NCBI GenBank assembly: GCA_963779805.1
Contig: CAVZZN010000006.1
Span: 124,001 to 188,000 of the forward strand
Reading direction: 5' to 3'
Length of the DNA stretch: 64,000 nt
Source: CAIWHR01 sp963779805
Lineage (GTDB): Bacteria > Pseudomonadota > Gammaproteobacteria > Burkholderiales > Casimicrobiaceae
Under the pieces are notes generated by a model that worked only from the letters and a program-made list of their open reading frames with translations, ran no database searches and was not told where the DNA came from. The stretch's first letter is position 1. Each line of letters begins with the position of its first letter. A program made the position numbers and the translations under genes. This document shows positions 1-10,617 of this stretch, piece by piece.

Positions 1-48
1 CCTTCGTGCTGCGCACTCCGGTGTTCGCCCTCGGGGCGGCCCAGGTGC

Positions 49-817
49 TCACGCGACCTCTCCGAGGTACGCGGCGCGCACGGCGGGATCGTGCAGCAGC
101 TTGTCGGCCGGTCCGGACGTGGTGATCTCGCCCGACTCCATCACGTAGCCGCGGTGGCTCACCTCGAGCGCGAGCTTCGCGTTCTGCTCGATCAGCAGGA
201 TCGTGACGCCTTCGCGCGACACCGTGAGGATCGTCTCGAACACCTTCTGCACCATGAGCGGAGCGAGGCCCATCGAGGGCTCGTCGAGGAGCAGCAGGTT
301 CGGCCGCGACATCAGTGCGCGCGCCATCGCGAGCATCTGCTGCTCGCCGCCGGACAGCGTGCCGGCGGTCTGCTGGCGGCGCTCCTTCAGCCGCGGGAAG
401 AGCTCGAACGCCCGCTCCAGATCTTCGCGGATACCCTTGCGTGTCGTGGCGCACGTACGCGCCCATCGCGAGGTTCTCCTCGATGGTGAGGGCGCCGAAC
501 ACGCCGCGCCCTTCAGGCACCATCGCGAGGCGCCTGCGCACGAGCTCGAACGAGCGACGGCCGGTGATGTCCTCGCCCGCGTAGACGATCCTGCCGCCGC
601 GCACCGGCTGGAGTCCGCAGATGCCCTTGAGCGTCGTGGTCTTGCCGGCGCCGTTGGCGCCGATGAGGCAGACGAGCTCGCCCTTGCCGACCTCGAGGTC
701 GATGCCTTTCACCGCCTGGATGCCGCCGTAGGCGACCGCGAGCGACTCGACCGAGAGCAGCGCGTTCGGCGAGCGTGACGCCACACCCCCCGATGGAATG
801 GAATCCGCGGTGCTCAT
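49..817 (-). CDS. livF: LivF, branched-chain amino acid ABC transporter ATPase (frameshifted)
   Basis: This is one of the two cytoplasmic ATPases that power branched-chain amino acid uptake. The N-terminal part has the Walker A motif GANGAGKTT near residue 45. The C-terminal part has the signature LSGGEQQ and the Walker B stretch LLLLDEPSMGLAP, followed by the LivF ending LIEQNAKLAL. The two parts lie in different frames. One extra base near 438-442, between ENLAMGAYVRHDT and KGIREDLERAF, explains the break. The ATG at 817 gives a normal N-terminus and lies 13 bases after the livG stop. It is the last liv gene seen; 48 bases remain to the window edge. Confidence 0.9.
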
Positions 818-830
818 GTTCTATGGCTCA

Positions 831-1625
831 TCACGCGCCCTTGAGGTTGAGCGCCACGTCGCCGCCGAGGTACGCCGCGATCACCTTGGGATCGCGCTGC
901 ACGTCCGCTGCGGTGCCTTCGGCGATCTTGCGGCCGTAGTCGAGCACGAGCACGCGATCGCACACGCTCATCACGAGCTTCATGTCGTGCTCGATCAGCA
1001 GGATCGTGGTGCCGTCGCGCCGGATGTCCTCCAGCAGTCGGCGCAGGCTCGCGGTCTCGGTGGCGTTCATGCCCGCCGCGGGCTCGTCGAGCGCGAGCAG
1101 CTTGGGATCGGTGGCGAGGGCACGCGCGATCTCGAGCCGGCGCTGGTCCCCGTAGGCGAGATGCTTCGCGAGATCGTTGGCACGATTCGCCACGCCGACG
1201 TACTCGAGCAGCTCGTAGGCGCGCCGCTCGATCGCGTGCTCCTCGCGCCGCGTGCGGCGGTCGCGCAGGATCGCGCCCAGCACGCCCGCCCGCGTGCGCA
1301 CGTGTCGCCCGACCATCACGTTCTCGACGGCCGACAGGTTGGCGAACAGGCGGATGTTCTGGAACGTGCGCGCGATGCCGCGGGCGGCCACCTCGTGCGG
1401 CTTCACGTCCTGCAGCGGCTTGCCCGCGAACACGAAGCTGCCCGCGTCGGGCGCGTAGATGCCGGTGAGCACGTTGAAGAGCGAGGTCTTGCCGGCCCCG
1501 TTGGGTCCGATGAGGCCGTAGATCTCGCCGTGCCGGATCGCGAACGAGACTTCGGTCAGCGCGTGGACGCCGCCGAAGCGCTTGCTGATGCCGCGGCCTT
1601 CCAGCAGCGTCCCGTTACCTTGCAT
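831..1625 (-). CDS. livG: LivG, branched-chain amino acid ABC transporter ATPase
   Basis: The second ATPase of the branched-chain amino acid importer, 264 residues and intact. It has Walker A GPNGAGKTSLFNVLTG, the signature LAYGDQRRLEIARAL and Walker B LLALDEPAAGMN, which are LivG-type motifs. The C-terminus IAEGTAADVQRDPKVIAAYLG is also typical. Its ATG overlaps the end of livM by 11 bases, so translation of the two is probably coupled. It works with LivF on the cytoplasmic face of the LivHM permease. Confidence 0.95.
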   Translation of the reverse strand: MQGNGTLLEGRGISKRFGGVHALTEVSFAIRHGEIYGLIGPNGAGKTSLFNVLTGIYAPDAGSFVFAGKPLQDVKPHEVAARGIARTFQNIRLFANLSAVENVMVGRHVRTRAGVLGAILRDRRTRREEHAIERRAYELLEYVGVANRANDLAKHLAYGDQRRLEIARALATDPKLLALDEPAAGMNATETASLRRLLEDIRRDGTTILLIEHDMKLVMSVCDRVLVLDYGRKIAEGTAADVQRDPKVIAAYLGGDVALNLKGA

Positions 1626-2715
1626 GATGACGGGGCCGGGCGCGCTCCAGCTCGCGCTTGCGCAATGCGGACGGAAGGATGCCCGCCGGACGGAACAGCA
1701 TCATCAGCACGAGGGCGAGGCCGAACAGCAGCATCCGGATCACCTCGGGCTCGATGATCATCCGGCCGAACAGGGCTTGCTGCACGGGCCCTACCGTGTA
1801 GCGCAGCACCTCCGGCACGAACGACAGCAGCACGGCGCCGAGGATCACTCCCCACACGTTGCCCATGCCCCCCAGGACCACCATCGACAGGACCATGATC
1901 GATTCGACCAGCACGAAGCTCTCGGGGCTGATGAAGCCCTGCGTTGCGGAGAACACGCCGCCCGAGACGCCGCCGAACGAGGCGCCCATCGCGAAGGCGA
2001 GGAGCTTCATGTTGCGGGTATTGATGCCCATCGCGCGCGCGGCCGTCTCGTCCTCGCGGATCGCCTCCCACGCGCGCCCGATGCGGGAGTTCTGCAGGCG
2101 CACGTTGATGCCGATGACGACCAGCATCAGCACGACCAGGAAGTAGTAGTACTTGATCGGCCCGGAGAACGTGAGCCCGACGAATCTTCTCGGTGGTCGC
2201 GAAATTGAAGCTGCCGATGCGGAACGGATCGATGAGCGTGACGCCCTGCGGACCGTTGGTGATGTTCACCGGCTGCGAGAGGTTGTTGAGGAAGATGCGG
2301 ATGATCTCGCCGAAGCCGAGCGTCACGATGGCGAGGTAGTCGCCGCGCAGCTTGAGCGTCGGCGCACCGAGCAGCACGCCGAAGAGGCACGCGACCGCCG
2401 CTCCGATGGGCAGGATGATCCAGAACGGCAGATGGATGTTGAAGTGAGGCGAGGCGAGCAGTGCGTACACGTACGCGCCCACCGCATAGAACGCGATGTA
2501 GCCGAGGTCGAGCAGGCCCGCGAAGCCGACGACGATGTTGAGCCCCAGCGAGAGCAGCACGAACAGGATCGCGAGATTCGTGATGCGCACCCACGCGGTG
2601 CCGATGCCTGCGCAGCACGAAGGGCAGGACGGCGAGCGCGATGGCCACCAGCGGCGAGCCCGACCCACGGCGTGCGCTGGAACGTGCTGTGCTTGTCCTG
2701 CGAGTCGATCGCCAC
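1615..2715 (-). CDS. livM: LivM, branched-chain amino acid ABC transporter permease (three frameshifts)
   Basis: An inner-membrane permease subunit. The core ITNLAILFVLLSLGLNIVVG, then FAGLLDLGYIAFYAVGAYVYALL, followed by LKLRGDYLAIVTLGFGEIIRI and the C-terminal AARAMGINTRNMKLLAFAMG is classic LivM. Four segments in alternating frames must be joined. The breaks are near 2650, 2612 and 2188, and each is repaired by removing one base. At 2188, for instance, TTEK is followed by FVGLTFSGPIKYYYFLVV. A GTG at 2715, four bases after the livH stop, is the likely start. Without the repairs no functional permease would be made. Confidence 0.85.
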
Positions 2716-2718
2716 GCG

Positions 2719-3724
2719 TCAGGCCCTGTCCGACACGCGCTCGCCGAGCAGGCCCGAGGGCCTGAACACCAGCACCGCGATCAGCACCAGGAACGCGAAC
2801 ACGTCCTGGTAGTTGCTGCCGAAGACGCGCCAGGTTGGCGTCGTTCAGGCAACGCTGCGCCAGCGCATCCGACCAGCCCGACAGCTGGCAGAGGTTGGTG
2901 AGGTCGCCGACGTAACCCGCACCGAGCGCCTCGATGATCCCGAGCAGCAGGCCTCCGAGCATCGCGCCCCCGAGGTTGCCGATGCCGCCCAGCACCGCGG
3001 CCGAGAACGCCTTCAGCCCGAGCAGGAAGCCCATCTGGTACTGCGCGATGCCGTAGTACGTGCCCACCATCACGCCCGCGACCGCGCCGAGGCCCGCGCC
3101 GATGACGAACGTGATCGCGATCACGCGGTTGATGTCGATGCCCATGAGCCCGGCGACCTGCTGGTTCTGCGCGGTGGCGCGCATCGCGATGCCGAGCTTG
3201 GTGCGATACACCAGCGCGAGGAGCCCCGCCATCATCGCGATCGACGCGACGATGATCGCCACCTGCACGTTGGTGATCGTCGCGCCGTTCGGGTTGTCGG
3301 TGAGGTGATAGGTGACGATGCGGATGATCTGCGGGTACGCGAGCGGATTGCGGCTCCAGACGATCATCGCGAGGTGCTGCAGGATGATCGAGAGCCCGAT
3401 GGCCGTGATGAGCGGCGCGAGGCGCGGGGCCGTGCGCAGGGGTCGATACGCCACGCGCTCGAGCGTGTAGCCCACCGCCATGCAGACCGGAATCGCGGCG
3501 AGCGCGCCGATGCCGACGATGACCACCGGCGGCAGCGGTACGTTGGCCGCGGTGAGGGTCACGATGACCGTGTACGCGACCATCGCCCCGATCATCACCA
3601 CCTCGCCGTGGGCGAAATTGATGAGCTGGATGATGCCGTACACCATCGTGTATCCGAGCGCCACGACGGCGTACACGCTGCCAAGCGTCAGGCCGTTGAT
3701 GAGCTGCTGCAGGAACGTGTCCAC
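2719..3724 (-). CDS. livH: LivH, branched-chain amino acid ABC transporter permease (frameshifted)
   Basis: The partner permease to LivM. The N-terminus DTFLQQLINGLTLGSVYAVV and the block GYTMVYGIIQLINFAHGEVVMIGA are hallmark LivH sequence, followed by AVLGGIGNLGGAMLGGLLLG. The start is a GTG at 3724. One extra base near 2826 shifts the last 35 or so codons. The restored tail, VFGSNYQDVFAFLVL and then RPSGLLGERVSDRA, is the normal LivH ending and stops at 2719. livH is separated from livK by a terminator. Confidence 0.9.
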
Positions 3725-3816
3725 GTCAGGGCCTGTTCACGCGATGACCGCGATTGTGGGCCCGCACGTGGCGTGGCGACAAGACAACGGCGGTCGCGTC
3801 CGCATGGGGGCGCGCA

Positions 3817-3842
3817 CGAAAACGGCGCCGCGGGGGCGCCGT
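3817..3842 (-). terminator. Terminator after livK
   Basis: Read on the minus strand, an 8-bp GC-rich stem (ACGGCGCC paired with GGCGCCGT, 5-base loop) is followed by TTTTC. It lies 20 bases past the livK stop and before livH. It would lower livHMGF expression relative to the binding protein, a common arrangement for ABC importers. Confidence 0.75.
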
Positions 3843-3862
3843 CCTCGCGAGGATCGCGCGGC

Positions 3863-5173
3863 CTACTTCTTGGCTTCGTCCTTCTTCGGGGCTTCGGCAG
3901 CCGGAGCGGCCGCGGCAGCGGGTGTCGCTGCGGCAGGGGCCGCGCTGCCCATGGTCTTCATGAACTCCTCGAAGCTGGTGCTCTTGCCGCCCTTCACGAC
4001 GGCGATCGGATCGAGCTTGCCGTCCTTCATCGTGAAGATCGTGATCTCTGCGTTCTTGCGGTCGCCCTTGTCGTCGAACTCGATATGGCCCGTGGCGCCG
4101 TCGTAGCTGATCTTCTGCAGGTCGGGCAGGTACTTCGCGGGATCGGCGGAATCGGCCTTCTGCATCGCGGCGATCAGCAGGTTCGCCGCGTCGTACGTGA
4201 ACGGCGCGTAGATGATCGGGTCGACGTTGTACTTGGCCTTGTACGCATCGAGGAAGCTCTTGCTCGCCGCCTGCACCGGCAGCCCTGCCTGCGAGCAGAT
4301 GAAGCCCTGCGCGGCCTGGTCGCCCGCGAGCTCCTTCATCTTCTCCGTGCACGCGCCGTCGCCGAACGAGAACACCGCCTTGATGCCGAGCTCGCGCGCC
4401 TGCTTGAGCATCGGGCCGCCGGTCGCGTCCATGCCGCCGTAGAACACGGCGTCCGGCCCCTTGCCCTTCATCTTGGTGAGGATCGCCTTGAAGTCGGTGG
4501 CCTTGTCGTTGGTCTTCTCGCGCGCAACGATCTTGACCCCGGCCGCCTTCAGCGTCTTCTCGACCTCGTTGGCGAGCCCTTCGCCGTACGCGGTGGCGTC
4601 GTCCACCACGGCGACCTTCTTGACCTTCATCGACTCCAGGTATTGCGCGATCGCCGGGCCCTGCTGGTCGTCGCGCCCCACCACGCGGAAGATGTTCTTG
4701 AAGCCCTGCTCGGTGAGCTGCGGGTTGGTGGCCGAGCCCGAGATCATCGGGATGCCGGCCTGGTTGTACACGGCGGACGCGGGGATCGTCACGCCGGAGT
4801 TGAGGTGACCCACCACGCCCGCGACCTTCGCGTCGGCGAACTTCTGCGCGATGGTGGGGCCGAGCTTCGGATCGGCCTGGTCGTCCTCGGCCATCAGCTC
4901 GAACTTCACGGTCTTGCCGCCGATCTTGATCTTCTTCTCGTTGGCCTGCTCGACGGCGAGGCGCGCGCCGTTCTCGTTGTCCTTGCCGAGGTGCGCGATA
5001 CCGCCGGTGAGCGGCCCGGCATGACCGATCTTGACGGTCACCGTTTCCTCGGCGGCGGGCGCCGCGGCTTTCGGCGCTTCCGCGGCCTTCTGCGGCTCTT
5101 CCTTGCTGCAGCCGTACGTGGCGAGGATCGCGGCGGCAACTATCGTGATACCGAGCTGGCGGGTGAGGTTCAT
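3863..5173 (-). CDS. livK: LivK-type branched-chain amino acid binding lipoprotein
   Basis: The periplasmic receptor of the importer, 436 residues. The N-terminus (ITIVAAAILATYGC) is a signal peptide ending in a lipobox-like sequence with Cys22, so it is probably lipid-anchored. The type I periplasmic fold is recognisable from VTVKIGHAGPLTGGIAHLGK, the segment VVGHLNSGVTIPASAVYNQA and SGSATNPQLTEQGFKNIFRV. The last 35 residues form a low-complexity Ala/Pro/Lys tail not needed by the fold. The ATG at 5173 is preceded by GGAGACG. livHMGF follow on the same strand beyond a terminator. Confidence 0.93.
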   Translation of the reverse strand: MNLTRQLGITIVAAAILATYGCSKEEPQKAAEAPKAAAPAAEETVTVKIGHAGPLTGGIAHLGKDNENGARLAVEQANEKKIKIGGKTVKFELMAEDDQADPKLGPTIAQKFADAKVAGVVGHLNSGVTIPASAVYNQAGIPMISGSATNPQLTEQGFKNIFRVVGRDDQQGPAIAQYLESMKVKKVAVVDDATAYGEGLANEVEKTLKAAGVKIVAREKTNDKATDFKAILTKMKGKGPDAVFYGGMDATGGPMLKQARELGIKAVFSFGDGACTEKMKELAGDQAAQGFICSQAGLPVQAASKSFLDAYKAKYNVDPIIYAPFTYDAANLLIAAMQKADSADPAKYLPDLQKISYDGATGHIEFDDKGDRKNAEITIFTMKDGKLDPIAVVKGGKSTSFEEFMKTMGSAAPAAATPAAAAAPAAEAPKKDEAKK

Positions 5174-5445
5174 TCGCGTCGTCTCCGTGGGAGCTGATGG
5201 GGGGTGGGAAAGGAAACGGAGCATTATTGGATGCCCGCGGGCAAAAGTACACCCCCGGCGCTCGCCGGTCCGTCGAACCCGGCAACGTCCTGTCGCATCG
5301 GCCTTGTCGCCGCGTGCGAACTTTGCGTAAGCTCGCGCGGCTTCGAATCCGAAGGCGCTCGCCGGCGCATCCAATCACCGGCTCGATCCGCACCGGGGCA
5401 CAAGCCCGGGCGTCGAATGGGGAGCCCCGACCGGGGGGAAAGACA

Positions 5446-6588
5446 ATGAAGAAGAAATGGACGCGCAGGCGCGTGGTCGCCGTGAGCCTCGCGGTGCTTC
5501 TCGCGGCGGGGATCGGGACTGCAGCGGGCGTGCGCGCCATGAAGGCCAACGATCGGAGCCGGCACGAACCGCCGGTCGCGCTGGAATTCACGGCAGGGGA
5601 CCTGACGCAGATCGAGGCGCGACCGCTCGCACGCTGGCTCGACGTGTCGGGCACCGTCGAGCCGGTCCAGCAGGCGAGCGTGAAGGCGAAGGTCTCGGGC
5701 GAGGTCCGCGAGATCGGCGTGCGCGAAGGCGACCCGGTGCGTGCGGGGCAGGTCCTCGCGCGCATCGACACGGCGGACCTCGAGGCGAAGCTCGCGGACC
5801 GCGTCGCGGCGCTCGAGGCGAGCCGCGCCCAGCTCGCGCTCGCGGAAAAGACCCGCGCGATGAACCTCGCCCTGCTGAAGCAGAAGTTCATCGCGCAGAC
5901 CGCGTTCGACAGCAGCGAATCGGGCTACAACGTCGCGCTGGCGGGCGTGAAGTCCTCGCAGGCGCAGGTGCAGCTCGCGCGCAACGCGTTGCGCGACGCC
6001 GTTGCGCTGTCGCCGATAGCCGGCATGGTTGCCAAGCGGCACGTGCAACCCGGCGAGAAGGTGGCGTTCGATTCGCCGATCGTGACCATCGTCGACCTCC
6101 GCCGCCTCGAGCTGCAGGCGATGGTGCCGGCGGCGGACGTGCCGGAGCTCGCGCCCGGCATGGCGGTCACGCTCAACGTGGAGGGTTTCGACCGCCCCTT
6201 GGCAGGCCGCATCGAGCGCATCAATCCCGCGACGGAGCCGGGCACGCGAGCGATCATCGTGTACATCGGCATCGCCAATCCGGACAACGCGCTGCGCAGC
6301 GGCATGTTCGCCACCGGCCGCATCGCGCTTTCGCAGGCGACGCCGGTGCCGACGCTGCCGGCCACCGCGGTGCGCGTCGATGCGGGTGCGACCTACGTGT
6401 GGACGATCGAAGGCGGCAAGCTCGTGCGCCGGACGATCGTCACCGGCCGGCGCGACGACGAAGCCGGACGCGTCGAGGTGCGCACGGCCCTGCCCGCGGG
6501 CGCGCCGGTCCTCGCCTCGCGCTTCGACAACCTGAAGGAAGGTGCGCCCGCGCTCGTGCGCGCGCCCGGTTCCGCGAAGTCCGGCTGA
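5446..6588 (+). CDS. RND efflux periplasmic adaptor (membrane fusion protein)
   Basis: The periplasmic adaptor that links an RND pump to an outer-membrane channel, 380 residues. An N-terminal membrane anchor (residues 8-28) precedes the lipoyl/barrel half VSGTVEPVQQASVKAKVSGE, a coiled-coil hairpin at about residues 115-165, and the second lipoyl half with MVAKRHVQPGEKVAFDSPI. The ATG at 5446 follows a purine-rich GGGGGGAAAGAC. The permease starts 47 bases downstream, so the two form an operon. The substrate cannot be told from the sequence. Confidence 0.9.
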   Translation: MKKKWTRRRVVAVSLAVLLAAGIGTAAGVRAMKANDRSRHEPPVALEFTAGDLTQIEARPLARWLDVSGTVEPVQQASVKAKVSGEVREIGVREGDPVRAGQVLARIDTADLEAKLADRVAALEASRAQLALAEKTRAMNLALLKQKFIAQTAFDSSESGYNVALAGVKSSQAQVQLARNALRDAVALSPIAGMVAKRHVQPGEKVAFDSPIVTIVDLRRLELQAMVPAADVPELAPGMAVTLNVEGFDRPLAGRIERINPATEPGTRAIIVYIGIANPDNALRSGMFATGRIALSQATPVPTLPATAVRVDAGATYVWTIEGGKLVRRTIVTGRRDDEAGRVEVRTALPAGAPVLASRFDNLKEGAPALVRAPGSAKSG

Positions 6589-6635
6589 GCGCCGGATTCG
6601 CTCGCCTCTTCCGCAACGACGACCGGCGGCCCGCC

Positions 6636-9600
6636 ATGTGGATCACGCGCGTTTCGATCGACAATCCCGTGTTCGCGACGATGGTGATGGTCGGGCTGGC
6701 CGTGCTCGGCCTCTTCGCGTATCAGCGCCTGCGGGTCGAGCAGATGCCGGAAGTGAATCTGCCGTTCGTCGTGATCGTCACGGCCTATCCGGGCGCATCG
6801 CCGGATGCCGTCGAGGCGGACGTGACGAAGCCGCTCGAGTACGCGGTCAATACCGTGGCCGGCGTGAAGCTCATCCGCTCGAACTCGCTCGAGGGCCAGA
6901 GTCAGGTCCTCGTGGAGTTCCGGCTTACCACCGACATGGCGCGCGCGATGCAGGACCTGCGCGACAAGGTTGCGCTGGTGCGTCCGCAGTTTCCGCGCGA
7001 GGTGAAGGACCCGCTGGTCGTGCGCGCGGAGACCGAGAATGCGCAGCCGGTCGTATCGGTCGCGGTGACGTCGCCCACGATGGGCCTGCGCGAGCTCACG
7101 TCGCTCACCGACCAGGTGATCGTGAAGGGCCTCGAGAACGTGCCCGGGGTCGCGCGCCTCGACGTGAACGGGCGCGTGACGCGCCAGATCCTGGTGCAGG
7201 TGAAGCCTTCCGCGCTCGCCGGCCTGTCGATCGGCATCGATCAGGTGATCAACGCGATCCGCGCCGCGAACCAGGACATACCGGCAGGGCGCATCTCCCA
7301 CGGCGAGACCGACGCGCTCGTGCGCGTGGAGGGGCGCATTCGCGATCCCGCCGCAGTTCGGGCGCATCGTCGTCGCCCAGCAGGGCGGCGCTCCCGTGTA
7401 TCTCTCGCAGGTCGCCGACGTGATCGACGGCGAGAAGGAGCTCGACTCGATCGCCCGCATCAACGGGCGGCCGGCGATCACGATCGACATCCAGAAGTCG
7501 CAGGACGCGAACATCGTCGAGACCGGCGCGGGCGTGCGCGCCGCGATCGACGTGCTGAAGAAGCGCATCCCGCAGGACGTGGAGCTCCGCATCGCCTATT
7601 CCACGGCCGACGCGGTGGAGGCGAGCGTGGATCGCGTGAAGCACACGATCCTCGAAGGCGCGCTGCTCACGGTGCTCATCGTGTTCTTCTTCCTCCACAG
7701 CTGGCGCAGCACGGTGATCACGGGCCTCACGCTGCCGATCGCGGTGATCGCGACCTTCATCGCCATCGACGCGTTCGGCTTCACGCTGAATTTCCTCACC
7801 CTGATGGCGCTGTCGTTGTGCATCGGGCTGCTGATCGACGACGCCATCGTGGTGCGCGAGAACATCGTACGGCACCTCGGCCTGGGCAAGTCGCACGCGG
7901 CTGCCGCGCGCGAAGGCACGGACGAGATCGGCCTCGCGGTCATGGCGACGACGTTCGCGATCGTCGCGGTGTTCGTGCCGATCGCGTTCATGAGCGGGAT
8001 CATCGGGCGCTTCTTCTTCCAGTTCGGCCTCACCGTCGCCGTGGCCGTGCTGGTGTCGCTGTTCGTGAGCTTCACGCTCGATCCGATGCTCTCGTCGGTG
8101 TGGCACGACCCGCCCGGGTCGCGCTTTGCGCGCGTGCCGTGGCTCGGCCGCGTGATGGACGCCTTCGAGCGCGGTGTCGAAGGCGCGCATCGCTTCTATG
8201 GCGAGGTGCTCGAATGGGCGCTCGTGCACCGGATCAGGGTGCTCGTGCTCGCGCTCGTGACGTTCCTCGCGAGCTTCGCCGTGGTGCCGCTCGTGGGGAC
8301 GGAGTTCGTGCCCGAGGCCGACCAGAGCTTCCTGTCGCTGCGCCTCAACACGCCCGTGGGCTCGAGCCTCGAGTTCACCGACGCCAAGGTCGCGCAGGTC
8401 GAGGCGGTGCTCGAAGCGGTTTCCGGAGATCGATCTCGCGATCACGACCGTGGGCACCGACGAAGGCCGCAACTACGCACGGGTGAACCTGCGCCTGAAG
8501 GACAAGCGCGAGCGCCAGCGCTCGCAGAAGGAGCTCGAGAAGGTCGTCCGCGACGCGCTCAAGCCCATTCCCGGCATCGAGATCTCGCTGGGCTTCAACA
8601 AGCCCATCTGGGTGAACCTGCTCGGCCCCGATCCGCAGACGCTGTCGGCGCTGATGAAGGACTTCGCGCGCGAGGTGGCGCGCGTGCCGGGCATCGCCGA
8701 TCTCGAGACGTCGGACAAGGCGGCGAACCCGGCGCTCTCGGTGCGCCTGAACCAGGCGGCTGCCGCCGATCTCGGGATCACGGTGCAGCAGATCGGCGCG
8801 GCGCTTCGGCCGCTGCTCGCGGGCGACACCGTGACGTACTGGCTCGGCCCCGACGCGCAGAACTACGAAGTCAACGTGCAGCTCGGCAAGCGCGACCGGC
8901 AGCTCGCGATGGACCTCGCCAACCTCTACGTGACCTCCTCGCGCATCGGGCCCGATGGCCGCGCGCGCATGGTGCCGCTGCGGCAGGTCGCCGACATCGT
9001 CGAATCGACGAGTCCGCAGATCATCAAGCGCGAGGAGCTGCAGCGGCGCGTGGCCCTGTATGCGAATGCGGAAGGCCGGCCGTCCGGGGACGTCGGCAAG
9101 GACGTGCAGAAGATCGTGCAGGAGATGCAGCTTCCGCCGGGGTACCGCTTCTCCATCGGCGGGCAGCAGCAGGACATGGACGACTCGTTCAAGGCGGCGA
9201 TGGCCGCGCTCGGGCTCGCGGTCATCTTCATCTATCTCATCCTGGCATCGCAGTTCGCGAGCTTCACCCAGCCCCTGGCGATCATGGCCTCGCTGCCGTT
9301 CTCGCTCATCGGCGTGTTCCTCGCGCTGCTGCTCACGGGGACCACGCTCAACATCTTCTCGATCATCGGCTTCATCATGCTGATGGGGCTCGTGACCAAG
9401 AACGCGATCCTGCTCGTGGACTTCGCGAATCGCGCCCGGCGTGCCGGCGCCTCGCTGCACGACGCGCTGCTGCAGGCGGGCCAGGTGCGCCTGCGCCCGA
9501 TCCTGATGACCACGGCCGCGATGCTCGGCGGCATGCTGCCGCTCGCGCTGGGCGTCGGCGAAGGCGGGGAGACCCAGGCGCCGATGGGGCGCGCCATCAT

Positions 9601-9763
9601 CGGCGGCGTGCTCACCTCCACGCTGCTGACGCTGGTGGTCGTGCCGGTGCTCTACACGTACCTCGATCGGTTCGCGCAGTGGCGCGGGATGCGCCGCGCA
9701 GCCCGCGCCGCCGCACCGGTGCAGCGGACGTCGCCCTTGCCGGCGCCCGCCGACGGCGATTAG
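6636..9763 (+). CDS. RND efflux permease, AcrB/MdtC-like (two frameshifts)
   Basis: A proton-driven inner-membrane exporter of the HAE-1 type. It opens with MWITRVSIDNPVFATMVMVG, has the porter domain EYAVNTVAGVKLIRSNSLEG, and in TM4 carries the paired aspartates in LCIGLLIDDAIVVREN that relay protons. TM10-12 include GLVTKNAILLVDFANRAR. Extra bases near 7350 (before QFGRIVVAQQGG) and near 8422 (before FPEIDLAITTVGTDEGRNYA) split it. Removing both gives a continuous 1041-residue protein, the normal length. It forms an operon with the adaptor; a TolC-type channel lies three genes downstream. Confidence 0.9.
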
Positions 9764-9798
9764 GGCGAACGGCCGCATGGGATAATCCCGATTTGCCG

Positions 9799-9823
9799 TA
9801 GAATAACTGACCACGGGTCAGTT
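9799..9823 (+). promoter_or_regulatory. -10 box followed by a perfect palindrome (operator candidate)
   Basis: TAGAAT at 9799-9804 abuts AACTGACC-ACG-GGTCAGTT (9805-9823), a perfect 8-bp inverted repeat with a 3-base spacer. This is the size and symmetry of a TetR-family operator, placed where a repressor would cover the transcription start of the methyltransferase-rhodanese-tolC unit. No regulator gene is adjacent. No good -35 box is visible. Confidence 0.5.
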
Positions 9824-9963
9824 CACGGCTGCGGCGCCGTCACGGAGCGTGCCGTGCGCGCAATGTGCGTCGCATCACGGACGCCGCGGCGCGCATGAGC
9901 GACGCTTGCGGCACGCGCGGCAGGACCTGCGCCGCGGATCGGCGCGCAACACGAGCTTCAGGT

Positions 9964-10617
9964 ATGGACATCGAACAGGCACGCTTCAACATGGTCGAGC
10001 AGCAGATCCGTCCGTGGGACGTGCTCGACCCGGAAGTTCTCGATCTGCTTTTCACGGTCAAGCGGGAGGAGTTCGTGCCCGCCGCGTACCGGCTGCTCGC
10101 GTTCGCGGATCTCGAGATCCCGCTCGGCGACGGCGAGTGCATGTGGACGCCCAAGATGGAGGCGCGCGTGCTGCAGGAGCTCAAGGTCCGCCCCGGCGAA
10201 CGGGTGCTCGAGATCGGCACCGGCAGCGGCTACTTCGCCGCGTTGCTGGCGGCGCATGCCGCGCACGTCACGAGCGTGGAGATCGATCCCCGGCTCTCGC
10301 ACGAAGCGCGCACGCGCCTCGCGCGCAGCGGGTACGCGTCCGCGGTGGAGCTCGCGGTCGGCGACGGCGCCCGCGGTTGGGGTCACGACCGCTACGACGC
10401 CATCGTCCTCACCGGCTCGACGCCGGTGCTCGCCGATGCGTTCCTGCAGCAGTTGCAGCCCGGTGGACGCCTGTTCGCGGTGATCGGCGAGGCACCGGTG
10501 ATGAAAGCGCGGCTCACGCGCTGGGTCGCGGACGACGGATACACGGCCGACGACCTGTTCGAGACGGTGATCCAGCCGCTGCGCAACGCGCCCGAGCCGG
10601 CGCGGTTCTCGTTTTGA
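9964..10617 (+). CDS. pcm: Protein-L-isoaspartate O-methyltransferase
   Basis: A 217-residue SAM-dependent methyltransferase that repairs isoaspartyl residues in damaged proteins. It has the family N-terminus ARFNMVEQQIRPWDVLD, the preformed segment REEFVPAAYRLLAFADLEIP, and SAM motif I VLEIGTGSGYFAALLA. The ATG at 9964 gives the usual start. In betaproteobacteria this gene commonly sits before a rhodanese and tolC, as here. Its stop overlaps the rhodanese start. Confidence 0.88.
   Translation: MDIEQARFNMVEQQIRPWDVLDPEVLDLLFTVKREEFVPAAYRLLAFADLEIPLGDGECMWTPKMEARVLQELKVRPGERVLEIGTGSGYFAALLAAHAAHVTSVEIDPRLSHEARTRLARSGYASAVELAVGDGARGWGHDRYDAIVLTGSTPVLADAFLQQLQPGGRLFAVIGEAPVMKARLTRWVADDGYTADDLFETVIQPLRNAPEPARFSF

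Noticed and set aside
2813..5197. A plus-strand open frame of 794 codons opposite livK and livH
   Set aside because: Its translation is Arg/His/Asp-rich low complexity, it lies wholly antisense to well-conserved liv genes, and it is an expected by-product of high GC.
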